27,394 nucleotides of DNA, taken from the NCBI GenBank assembly GCA_017408535.1, contig JAFQUL010000114.1, forward strand, positions 1 to 27,394, in the 5' to 3' direction. A program made the position numbers and the translations under genes. Of the stretch, positions 13,810-21,698 are shown piece after piece. Every line of letters starts with the position of its first letter. Positions within the stretch are counted from its first letter, which is position 1. Source of the DNA: Clostridia bacterium. GTDB lineage: Bacteria; Bacillota; Clostridia; Oscillospirales; CAG-272. The notes beneath the pieces are model-generated. The model was not told the origin of the DNA, searched no databases, and saw nothing but the letters and a program-made list of their open reading frames with translations.

Positions 13810-15099
13810 TTATTCCTCCGGGTTTCTGATGATTGAAAGTGCATACGAGGACGGTACGAAAAGATTATCGAATACGTTCTTTGTGTATTCATAATCTATA
13901 GTCGGTATTATATCTACGCTGTCAAATATATCGCAGTCGTTGAGTCTCTGCCAAACGATATTTGTCGCAATGTCCTCTGTTGAATCAAAGGATTTGACGA
14001 TGTCAGCGTAAATTACTCTCTTTATACGTTCAAAATCTTCTTTTGAGAATCCGTTTTTCTTTATATCCTCACAGTATTCACAGAATCTGCCGAATACTGC
14101 CTCGGGGTCTGATGATTCACTGGAGATAGCATTGAATGAGAATGAAAGATTGTGCTCGTAGGATGCACCGAGGCCTCGTGAAATAAGCCCCTCTCCGTAA
14201 AGATCGTTAAAGAGCTTTCCGGACTTGCCAAACAGCATATCGTTGAGTATATCGACGGCAAGACTTTTCTTGGCTCTTTCACGGGGATCGGGTGATATAG
14301 AAACGTCCTTTATGCCAATCTCAAAAAGAGGCTTTGCAACCGAAAAAGTCTTTTCAAACCTCGGGCAGAAAACACCGGGACCCTCCACGGGATAATCGCG
14401 AATAATTCTTTTTGACTCTGATACTTTGATATACTTGTCTACAAGCTCCATTGTCCGTTCTACGTCAACGTTGCCGCATACAGACAGGATCATATTTGAC
14501 GGATTGTAGAAAGTGTTGTAGCACTTATATAGTATTTCCGGCGTGATCTTTGATATAGACTCAACGGTTCCCGCGATGTTTGTACGTATCTTGTTCTTTT
14601 CATAAAGAGAGTTCATAAGTCCGTAGAAGAGATTTGTACCGGGATTATCGTCATACATCTTGATCTCCTGGGCGATGATCCCCTGCTCTTTCTTTACGTT
14701 TTCATCCGAAAAATACGGTTTTGTAACAAAGTCAAGCAGTATCTCAAGAGAATCATAAAAATTATCGGTACAGGAGAACAGATACGCTGTCAGATTAAAT
14801 GAGGTATATGCGTTTGCGGAAGCACCGGTCCTTGCATATCTCTGAAAGGTATCCTCTCCTTCTTCAGTTTCAAAAAGCTTGTGCTCAAGAAAATGGGCTA
14901 TACCGTCGGGCACTTCGGTAAAATCCTGCTCACCCTCAAGCTTGAATCTGCTGTCAACGGAGCCGTATTTTGTTGCAAATATTGCATATGAGGATGTCAT
15001 TGCCTTGGGGTATACATAAACCTCAAGACCGCTCTTGTGCTTACACATATAGTAAGACTCATCGAGAAGAGCACTCTCTATTTTTTTTGCGTCAGTCAT
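13810..15099 (-). CDS. M16-family zinc peptidase, YmfH-like (catalytic partner)
   Basis: The 429-residue product has the inverted zinc motif HFLEH (His69, Glu72, His73) and a downstream Glu145 in EQGIIAQEI, the expected third ligand about 70 residues later. It is therefore the active half of an M16 pair. The C-terminal half carries the second, inactive M16 lobe. Its ATG overlaps the stop of the preceding M16 gene by one base (TAATG), so the two subunits are probably made in equal amounts. B. subtilis YmfF/YmfH is the nearest named pair. Databases link that pair to EF-P modification, but the evidence is thin and the true substrate is unknown. Confidence 0.9.
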   Translation of the reverse strand: MTDAKKIESALLDESYYMCKHKSGLEVYVYPKAMTSSYAIFATKYGSVDSRFKLEGEQDFTEVPDGIAHFLEHKLFETEEGEDTFQRYARTGASANAYTSFNLTAYLFSCTDNFYDSLEILLDFVTKPYFSDENVKKEQGIIAQEIKMYDDNPGTNLFYGLMNSLYEKNKIRTNIAGTVESISKITPEILYKCYNTFYNPSNMILSVCGNVDVERTMELVDKYIKVSESKRIIRDYPVEGPGVFCPRFEKTFSVAKPLFEIGIKDVSISPDPRERAKKSLAVDILNDMLFGKSGKLFNDLYGEGLISRGLGASYEHNLSFSFNAISSESSDPEAVFGRFCEYCEDIKKNGFSKEDFERIKRVIYADIVKSFDSTEDIATNIVWQRLNDCDIFDSVDIIPTIDYEYTKNVFDNLFVPSSYALSIIRNPEE

Positions 15100-16376
15100 T
15101 ATTTGTCCTCCTCACTCGGCCTAAGAGTATAGATGGTATCAAGGGTAAGCTTTTTTGCAATCTCAGATACATCTTCTCTCGTCACCGTTTTAACCATTTT
15201 TGCGGCATCCTCGGGCGATTCGTCTCTTCCCGCAAGAGACCTGCCGATATACCATGCTTCAAGCATATCAGGGCTGTCATATATTCGCATATAGTCGCCG
15301 TAGAGGGACTCTATCGCACCGTTAAACTCATCATCGGTTATATTGCCGTTTTTAACCTCGTCCAGCTGATGAAGGATCTCTTCTCTTGCCGCATCGTATT
15401 TTTCTGCCTCGATACCGCTGGCAACTACCATGATGCCCTTATGAGCCTCAGGAATTGCTTGACAGTAATAACAAAGACTAAGCTTTTCTCTGACGTTCAT
15501 AAAGAGCTTTGACGTGGTCCCGCTTCCGTAGACCTCTGAGAACACAGAAAATTTATAATAGTCACCGTCAGACAGTACTGTACCGGTTCTGAAGCCGATG
15601 CTGAGCTTTGTCTGCTCGACTGTGTCGTAGTCCACTACCTCACGGATCGGGCCCGCGCTTCTCTTTACCTCGGTAACAAGGGATTCTGTAGCTCTGCCGC
15701 TCAATCCGCTAAACATATTTTTTACTTTAGCGAGAATTGTCTCAGGAGCTTCCGCACCAACATAGAAAACATCTATTCTTGCAGTCTCCAGTGTTTGTTT
15801 GTGGTGCTCATACAGAGACTCAGCCGTTATCTCGCTTACTGTTTCAACGCTTCCGAGAATGTCAAGACCAAAAGCCTCGTCACGGCACATCTCCTCATGG
15901 CATCGGCTAAGTGCATAACTGTTTTTGTTGTTGATCCTGCTGTGTATCTTATCGATAAGATTGGATTTCTCTCCTTCAACGTACTCTTCGCAGAAGACTC
16001 CGTTTACAAGATAAGGATCAAATAGCATTTCCGCCATCATATCAAGTGTTCCGCCGAGAATATCACATCCGTCAAGAGAATACTTACTGTCAATAAAATT
16101 AGAATAGAGGCCGAATACCTGTACTTCGCCGCGCTTGTAATTCGTTTGTGCAACAGAGGCGGCATAAAGTGACTGGAGCTTACGGCTGATATCCGCAATG
16201 GTGGGGTTCTTGGCTGTGCCGCGGAGAAGTACTGCGGAAAGAAGTGTATTCTTTGCGGCCGTCTCCTTCCTTAACGGTACGAGAAAATTGATTGCCAGCT
16301 GGGCGGTCTTGAATTTTCTTGTAGAGATCACGTTAAGTGTGATCCCATCGGCAATTTTAAATTTTATCGGCTTCAT
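15099..16376 (-). CDS. M16-family peptidase-like protein, YmfF-like (non-catalytic partner)
   Basis: The 425-residue product has the overall M16 two-lobe pattern (for example the LRGTAKNPTIADISRKLQSL and GSGTTSKLFMNVREK regions), but the HxxEH zinc motif is absent from the N-terminal lobe. It should therefore be the substrate-binding partner of the catalytic protein encoded next. Heterodimers of one active and one inactive M16 chain are well known. ATG at 16376 is preceded by AAGGAGA and overlaps the end of the upstream gene by 20 nt. The cellular role is not established. Confidence 0.88.
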   Translation of the reverse strand: MKPIKFKIADGITLNVISTRKFKTAQLAINFLVPLRKETAAKNTLLSAVLLRGTAKNPTIADISRKLQSLYAASVAQTNYKRGEVQVFGLYSNFIDSKYSLDGCDILGGTLDMMAEMLFDPYLVNGVFCEEYVEGEKSNLIDKIHSRINNKNSYALSRCHEEMCRDEAFGLDILGSVETVSEITAESLYEHHKQTLETARIDVFYVGAEAPETILAKVKNMFSGLSGRATESLVTEVKRSAGPIREVVDYDTVEQTKLSIGFRTGTVLSDGDYYKFSVFSEVYGSGTTSKLFMNVREKLSLCYYCQAIPEAHKGIMVVASGIEAEKYDAAREEILHQLDEVKNGNITDDEFNGAIESLYGDYMRIYDSPDMLEAWYIGRSLAGRDESPEDAAKMVKTVTREDVSEIAKKLTLDTIYTLRPSEEDK

Positions 16377-17154
16377 TCTGTTCTCCTTTTAACACATTCT
16401 GTGTCTTTGTGTCAAACGTTCTTTTATAATAAATTTCTCTTTTTACTGTATGGTCTGGCTCTATGGCAAGAACCTCTTTGAGTACTCTTATGGCCGCATA
16501 TGCCCGATGGCGGGTTATACCGGCGGCTTTTGCAAATTCGGCTGTAGTAAAGGTGTCGGGTAACTCGCTTGGGATAAGACCGTAATAATCATCGGGGGAT
16601 GATATGCACAGTTCATCAATGAGCCCGAGTGGAACCGAAACGTTTTTTGTCGATCCCCTTTTCTTGGTTTTGTCCCATCCGTTAAGGTTACGGTATTCCT
16701 CCACCTCTAAAAACAGTACTGTAAATTTTATACTGTCTTTCATCAGAAGAGGGAGTGCGTGGACAAGCTCGGTAAGAAAATTATACTTACTTCCCTTCTT
16801 CGGAGACAGCCGCTTCTTTGTGATCTCACCGCTGTCGGTGTCAAGCCATAATATCCATTTTTTTGCCGGGATCGGATGAACGACGTTTATGTTATATCCG
16901 AGTTCTGACAACTTCAAAAGCTTCTTTTTTAACGGTGAAAGGCTGCCGGTCTGTATCTCTGTAACATTGCTGCCGTCAAGAATATCAGCAAAGAACCCGC
17001 AGCATTTCTTTTCATGATGGCTCTCATCCGGGTCGATGTATTTTTTCAGGATCAAGTGCATAATCTTCTCGTTATAAGTACCGATATGAGTCACACACTT
17101 TTGATTATGTACGGTATCGTCACATATTTTGGCGAACCTTTTCTGATCGATCAC
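16357..17154 (-). CDS. Unrecognised protein: possible PD-(D/E)XK-like core plus winged helix
   Basis: I do not recognise a named function for this 265-residue product. The first part contains a helix with Glu29 (YNEKIMHLILKKYI), then FFADILDG (Asp57) and VTEIQTGSL (Glu66-x-Gln68), followed by a strand-rich VVHPIPAKKWILWLD. This order of E, D and E-x-Q resembles a variant PD-(D/E)XK nuclease fold. Residues about 200-232 (FTTAEFAKAAGITRHRAYAA) look like a winged helix. The start is GTG at 17154, with AGGTA ahead, and it is the first gene of the unit that continues to the M16 pair, lgt and folD. There is no signal peptide, so it is cytoplasmic. Both domain assignments are inference by eye. Confidence 0.75.
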   Translation of the reverse strand: MIDQKRFAKICDDTVHNQKCVTHIGTYNEKIMHLILKKYIDPDESHHEKKCCGFFADILDGSNVTEIQTGSLSPLKKKLLKLSELGYNINVVHPIPAKKWILWLDTDSGEITKKRLSPKKGSKYNFLTELVHALPLLMKDSIKFTVLFLEVEEYRNLNGWDKTKKRGSTKNVSVPLGLIDELCISSPDDYYGLIPSELPDTFTTAEFAKAAGITRHRAYAAIRVLKEVLAIEPDHTVKREIYYKRTFDTKTQNVLKGEQNEADKI

Positions 17155-17168
17155 TTTAAGTACCTGAC

Positions 17169-17216
17169 CTGTAACATAAAACTATATACAGTAATACTAC
17201 AATAAATTTGTTACAG
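17169..17216 (-). promoter_or_regulatory. Weak promoter region flanked by CTGTAAC/GTTACAG inverted repeats
   Basis: CTGTAAC at 17169-17175 and GTTACAG at 17210-17216 are perfect 7-bp inverted repeats about 34 nt apart, just upstream of the GTG at 17154. Between them on the minus strand a poor promoter can be drawn (TTGTAG, 18 nt, TATGTT). The unit must start transcription here because the strong terminator at 17234-17277 lies directly upstream. A regulator binding both arms is possible but unproven. Confidence 0.3.
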
Positions 17217-17233
17217 GCGTTTGAACATTACAA

Positions 17234-17277
17234 AACAAAAAGCACGCAGCAGGATAAAAATGCACGTGCTTTTTGTT
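17234..17277 (-). terminator. Strong terminator closing the glycogen operon
   Basis: AACAAAAAGCACG (17234-17246) and CGTGCTTTTTGTT (17265-17277) pair over 13 bp around an 18-nt loop. On the minus strand the stem ends in a T-rich run immediately after the GH13 gene stop. The symmetrical A and T runs mean it could also act on plus-strand transcripts. Confidence 0.85.
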
Positions 17278-17284
17278 ATTTTAT

Positions 17285-19210
17285 TTAAATTACATCAAAA
17301 ATAAAGCTTTCCGGGTCATAGCATTCAGAGCTCAGTCTTAAATATTTTCCGCTGAAGGGCGGAATAATCGGATTAATTAACTCTTCGTCTGCCAGTATAT
17401 CAGTCAGGATATGATCGGTACACAGCTTTATGCTTGAATCGCTTCTGTTTATCACAGCTATAATTGCTTTCCCTTTACCGTTATAACGCATTATTACCGC
17501 AAAAGAAAAATTACATAAAAGAATCTTAACATAGCCTGAAGTGAGAAGTTCTTCTTTTTCTCTGACTTTTCCTATCCTGCGGTAAAAATCAAGGAGTCTA
17601 TAAGTGGCCTTGTCATCTGTGTCCGTAACGGTTTTATCCCACTTGAAGGTCTGACGGCAGAATGGATCGGAATATCCCTCTGTACCTATCTCGTCACCGT
17701 AAAAAATACACGGAATTCCCGGAAAAAAGGACAGTGTCATATAGGACAGACTCAGCAATTTTATTCCCTTTTCCCTTTCTTCTTTCGTTAGACGTTTATA
17801 TGCTTTTTCCCGATTTGAGAGATCAGTATCGTCATCGCACACAAGTGCAGTTATTATCCGTGCGGTATCGTGCGTTCCAAGAATGTTCATCAGACAATCC
17901 GCGCTTTCCTTGGGATAATGGTGATAGATGCTGTAAGCTGTTCTTGCAAGCAATGTATAATTACCGTGCTTTATATAGGATACCACAGCATCTCTCAAGG
18001 GATAATTCATAACAGAATCAAGTGCTTCACCGTGAAAGTATTCCCTTCGCTTTCCGTAAGATATCTTGTTTGATGCATCCTCCCATACTTCACCGATGAT
18101 GATACCGCTGTTATCCTGCTTCTTTACCGTTTTTCTCAGTGACTTGAGAAACTCATCGGACAGCTCATCCGCAACATCAAGACGTAACCCAGAGATCCCG
18201 TATGAAAACCATTTTTCGACGACACCGTTTTTGCCTAAAATAAACTGTCTGTAGCTTTTCAAATCACAGTTTACTCTGGGCAAAATGTCGATATTCCACC
18301 AGCATTCGTAGTCGTCTCTGTTTTTGTCATAATCTCTGAAGGTGTACCAGCTGTGGTATTTTGAGCGCTTTGATCTGTATGCGCCTCCGTTTCCGTAATT
18401 ACCGTATTTATTAAAATAAAGACTGTCATCCCCGGTATGGTTAAATACACCGTCAAGTATTATTTTAATACTGTACTTTTTTGCCTCTTTTATAAGCTCT
18501 GAGAGTGCCTCATCTCCGCCGAACATCTCATCGATCTTCATATAATCAGATGTGTCATACTTGTGATTTGAAGGGGAATCGAATATTGGCGAGAGATAGA
18601 TATATTTTACTCCAAGAGCTCTGATATAATCAAGTTTTTCGGTAATTCCATAAAGATCACCGCCGAAAAACACGTTGTTTTTGAGATATCCACCGGGGTG
18701 CTCCGCATACTCAGGTATACCGTTTTCCCAGTCATCGTTAAGGATCGCACCATCTTTTGCATTTGTCTTTCCGCTTCTTTTGAAGCGATCTACAAAGATG
18801 TGATACATTGTCCCGTATACAGGTGCGGGTGTGGTGAATTTATCAGAGTATACCAGTATCTGCCGTGCCGCATCATCAGGAGAAAAAACAGATAAATCGC
18901 TTCTGTTTTTACCGCATACTGCCTTATAATCGTGCCAGAAAATACCTGTACCGTACTCTTTAACGTTTATAACTGTTTCATAAATATCATATCCGTGCCG
19001 CATTTCCGACCATTTCATTTTAAATTCTGATGAAAATAGGCCGTTATCATCAAAAAGAAACATTGTTACCTCTGTCGCGGCCATTTGACGCGGTATATTA
19101 AGGCAGAAAACAACAGTATCGTCAAGCCGAATGGCGGACATTGGATGCCGTTGCTTAACACTATCCTTTACAGTATATATTTCTTCGTAAATGTTCTTTT
19201 CTTTTATCAT
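17285..19210 (-). CDS. GH13 alpha-amylase-family glycoside hydrolase
   Basis: The 641-residue product has an N-terminal beta-rich domain (about 1-120) and a catalytic TIM barrel with all four GH13 regions: DGVFNH, GLRLDVADE (nucleophile Asp345), GEVWED (acid/base Glu374) and LGTHDT (Asp448). A small C-terminal beta domain follows. There is no signal peptide, so it probably works inside the cell on glycogen or maltodextrins. The N-domain plus barrel resembles neopullulanase/cyclomaltodextrinase-type enzymes; exact bond specificity cannot be read. The ATG at 19210 overlaps the glgP stop as ATGA, a sign of translational coupling. An ATG 27 nt upstream (19237) lies within glgP and has a poorer ribosome binding site. 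Confidence 0.9.
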   Translation of the reverse strand: MIKEKNIYEEIYTVKDSVKQRHPMSAIRLDDTVVFCLNIPRQMAATEVTMFLFDDNGLFSSEFKMKWSEMRHGYDIYETVINVKEYGTGIFWHDYKAVCGKNRSDLSVFSPDDAARQILVYSDKFTTPAPVYGTMYHIFVDRFKRSGKTNAKDGAILNDDWENGIPEYAEHPGGYLKNNVFFGGDLYGITEKLDYIRALGVKYIYLSPIFDSPSNHKYDTSDYMKIDEMFGGDEALSELIKEAKKYSIKIILDGVFNHTGDDSLYFNKYGNYGNGGAYRSKRSKYHSWYTFRDYDKNRDDYECWWNIDILPRVNCDLKSYRQFILGKNGVVEKWFSYGISGLRLDVADELSDEFLKSLRKTVKKQDNSGIIIGEVWEDASNKISYGKRREYFHGEALDSVMNYPLRDAVVSYIKHGNYTLLARTAYSIYHHYPKESADCLMNILGTHDTARIITALVCDDDTDLSNREKAYKRLTKEEREKGIKLLSLSYMTLSFFPGIPCIFYGDEIGTEGYSDPFCRQTFKWDKTVTDTDDKATYRLLDFYRRIGKVREKEELLTSGYVKILLCNFSFAVIMRYNGKGKAIIAVINRSDSSIKLCTDHILTDILADEELINPIIPPFSGKYLRLSSECYDPESFIFDVI

Positions 19211-21633
19211 ACCTTTTTTGCCGTGGGTATTCCCCATATCTTTTCTGCATATTCAGAAATGCTTCTGTCAGAGGAAAAGTATCCTGCAGAGGCGATGTTT
19301 ATAACGCTTTTCTTCAGCCACCCCGATCTGTCCCCATAATCCTTTACCATTTCCTCTGCGGTTTTCACATATGAATCAAAATCAACAAAGCACATATACG
19401 GGTCTGCAATACCGTTGTTTCCGGACGTGAGGTACCGTGCGATATTGTCAAAAGCAATTCCGTTGAAGCCGGCGTTCAGCCTGTCTGTTGCGCCTCTGAG
19501 ACGCGGACTGTTTCTGTAATAGTCAATTGATGAATATCCATTTTTCCAAAGCTCATCTACCTCAGGTGATCTCAGTCCGAAAATATAGATGTTCTCCCGT
19601 CCTACCTTTTCGCGCATTTCCACGTTTGCTCCGTCAAGCGTTCCTACTGTTATTGCACCGTTGATCATAAATTTCATACAGCCGGTACCGCTGGCCTCTT
19701 TGCCGGCAAGAGAAATCTGCTCTGATATATCGGATGCCGGTATAAGAATCTCTGCTGTGGAAACATCATAGTTCTCAAGATAAATAACCCTGAGTCTGTC
19801 CTTTAGGACAGGACTTTTTGCTGTATAATCACTAAGCGCACATATAAGACGGATTATCTCTTTTGCCATATAATAGCCGGGCGCTGCTTTTCCACCGAAG
19901 ATAAAGGTCTGAGGGGTAAAATCCGTATTGGGGTTATCTTCTATATCGTTACAGTAGGATATTATCTTCAGAACGTTCAGTAGCTGTCTTTTGTATTCGT
20001 GCATACGCTTTACCTGTACGTCGAATACAGATTCCGGATCAATACCGCTTATACCTGATCTTGATAAATGCTCTGAAAGGTGATTTTTATTTGCTCTTTT
20101 TATTTTTTCGAGCTTTGAGTGAACCTCGGCATTATCACTGAATTTTTTGAAGTTCTCAAGATGAGAGGGCTCTTTTTTGTATTCAGGGCCTATACAATCA
20201 TCAAGCAGTTCTGTGAGAGCCGGATTTGCCTGACATAGCCATCTTCTGTGGGCTATTCCGTTTGTAACGTTAAGAAACTTGTACGGTAAGGTTTTTGCGT
20301 AGTCTCTGAAGACGGTTTTCTTCAGTATTTCAGAGTGAAGAGCAGATACTCCGTTAACTTTGTTTGCACCGTAAACAGAAAGATTTGCCATTCTTATTTC
20401 TGAATTTGAAATAATAGACATTCTTGATATTCTGTCCCAGTCACCGGGATAAATATTCCAAAGATCGGAGCAAAGCCGTTTGTTAAGCTCCTCAAGTATC
20501 ATATATATTCGTGGTAGTCTGAATTTGAACAGATCGGAATTCCAGCACTCAAGTGCTTCAGGTAATACAGTATGGTTGGTATAGCTTACGCATTTTGTCA
20601 CTACCCTCCAAGCATTTTCCCAGGAGTAAGAATACTGGTCAAGCAAAATTCTCATTAATTCCGGAATACACATAGCAGGATGGGTATCGTTGATGTGTAT
20701 AGCTATTCTGTCCTCTATACCGGAGAGGGTCCCGTGCTCTCGCAGATAATCATTAATTATACTCTGAAGAGATGCAGAAACCAGAAAATACTGCTGGGTC
20801 AGTCTCAGAAGCTTACCTTCTGTATGATTATCCGAGGGATAAAGCACCTTTGAAATTATTTCCGCACTTGTTGAATCCTTGACAGCCTTAAGGTATTCGC
20901 CCTGTGAAAAAAGCGACATATTGAAGTTTGCGGCACTTCTTGCCTTCCATAACCGCAATATTCCTACGTTATCCGTATCATAACCGGATATCATCATATC
21001 GTACGGAACAGCATTTATCTCCTCGCAGTTTTCATAGATTATATCAAGTTTTCCGTTTTCCCAGCTTTCTTTTATGTTTCCGCCAAGCCTGACAGTACAT
21101 GTCTTGTCGGTTCTCGGTATGAGCCATATTTCTCCTTCATTCATCCATTCATCCGGTAATTCTATCTGACAGCCGTCAACTATTCTCTGACGGAAAAGTC
21201 CGTATTCGTAGCAAATCGAAAATCCGTAGGCTCTGTAGTCCATAGTTGTCATAGAATCCATAAAGCATGCCGCGAGTCTGCCAAGACCTCCGTTACCAAG
21301 ACCTGCATCCGGTTCACAGGAAAAAATATCGTCTAGCGAATAATTGCTTTCTGAGAGTGCATCGGAATATTCCTTTATAAGCCCGAGATTAAACAGATTG
21401 TTTTTTAGTGATCGGCCGATAAGAAATTCCATACACAGATAGTATATTTTTTTATCACTGTGTCTTTTTTGCGGCTTTACAGATCTTTTTTGAGTCATAA
21501 TATCCTTGACAGATAAAACTACCGCCCGGTATACCTGATTCTTTGTTGCGCTGTCAAGAGAAACTGCAAAATACCGGTTGAGTTTGCTTTCAATAGATTC
21601 TCTGATGCTGTTTGATGTGTATTTATTATTCAT
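19207..21633 (-). CDS. glgP: Glycogen/maltodextrin phosphorylase
   Basis: This GT35 enzyme removes glucose from alpha-1,4-glucan ends as glucose-1-phosphate. The 808-residue product has normal length and motifs: EPDAGLGNGGLGRLAACF (108-125), IHINDTHPA, KRMHEYKRQ (542-550) and the pyridoxal-phosphate site EASGTGCMKF with Lys654. The residue two before that lysine is Cys652, where the family almost always has Asn. ATG at 21633 has AAGG upstream. It lies 65 nt after glgA and overlaps the GH13 gene by 4 nt, so synthesis and breakdown enzymes share one transcript. Confidence 0.96.
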   Translation of the reverse strand: MNNKYTSNSIRESIESKLNRYFAVSLDSATKNQVYRAVVLSVKDIMTQKRSVKPQKRHSDKKIYYLCMEFLIGRSLKNNLFNLGLIKEYSDALSESNYSLDDIFSCEPDAGLGNGGLGRLAACFMDSMTTMDYRAYGFSICYEYGLFRQRIVDGCQIELPDEWMNEGEIWLIPRTDKTCTVRLGGNIKESWENGKLDIIYENCEEINAVPYDMMISGYDTDNVGILRLWKARSAANFNMSLFSQGEYLKAVKDSTSAEIISKVLYPSDNHTEGKLLRLTQQYFLVSASLQSIINDYLREHGTLSGIEDRIAIHINDTHPAMCIPELMRILLDQYSYSWENAWRVVTKCVSYTNHTVLPEALECWNSDLFKFRLPRIYMILEELNKRLCSDLWNIYPGDWDRISRMSIISNSEIRMANLSVYGANKVNGVSALHSEILKKTVFRDYAKTLPYKFLNVTNGIAHRRWLCQANPALTELLDDCIGPEYKKEPSHLENFKKFSDNAEVHSKLEKIKRANKNHLSEHLSRSGISGIDPESVFDVQVKRMHEYKRQLLNVLKIISYCNDIEDNPNTDFTPQTFIFGGKAAPGYYMAKEIIRLICALSDYTAKSPVLKDRLRVIYLENYDVSTAEILIPASDISEQISLAGKEASGTGCMKFMINGAITVGTLDGANVEMREKVGRENIYIFGLRSPEVDELWKNGYSSIDYYRNSPRLRGATDRLNAGFNGIAFDNIARYLTSGNNGIADPYMCFVDFDSYVKTAEEMVKDYGDRSGWLKKSVINIASAGYFSSDRSISEYAEKIWGIPTAKKV

Positions 21634-21698
21634 ACTTTACCTTCTTCCTGCCACTCAGATATGATAGTTAAAATAATTATTCTCAGCTTCCCCGGTTT

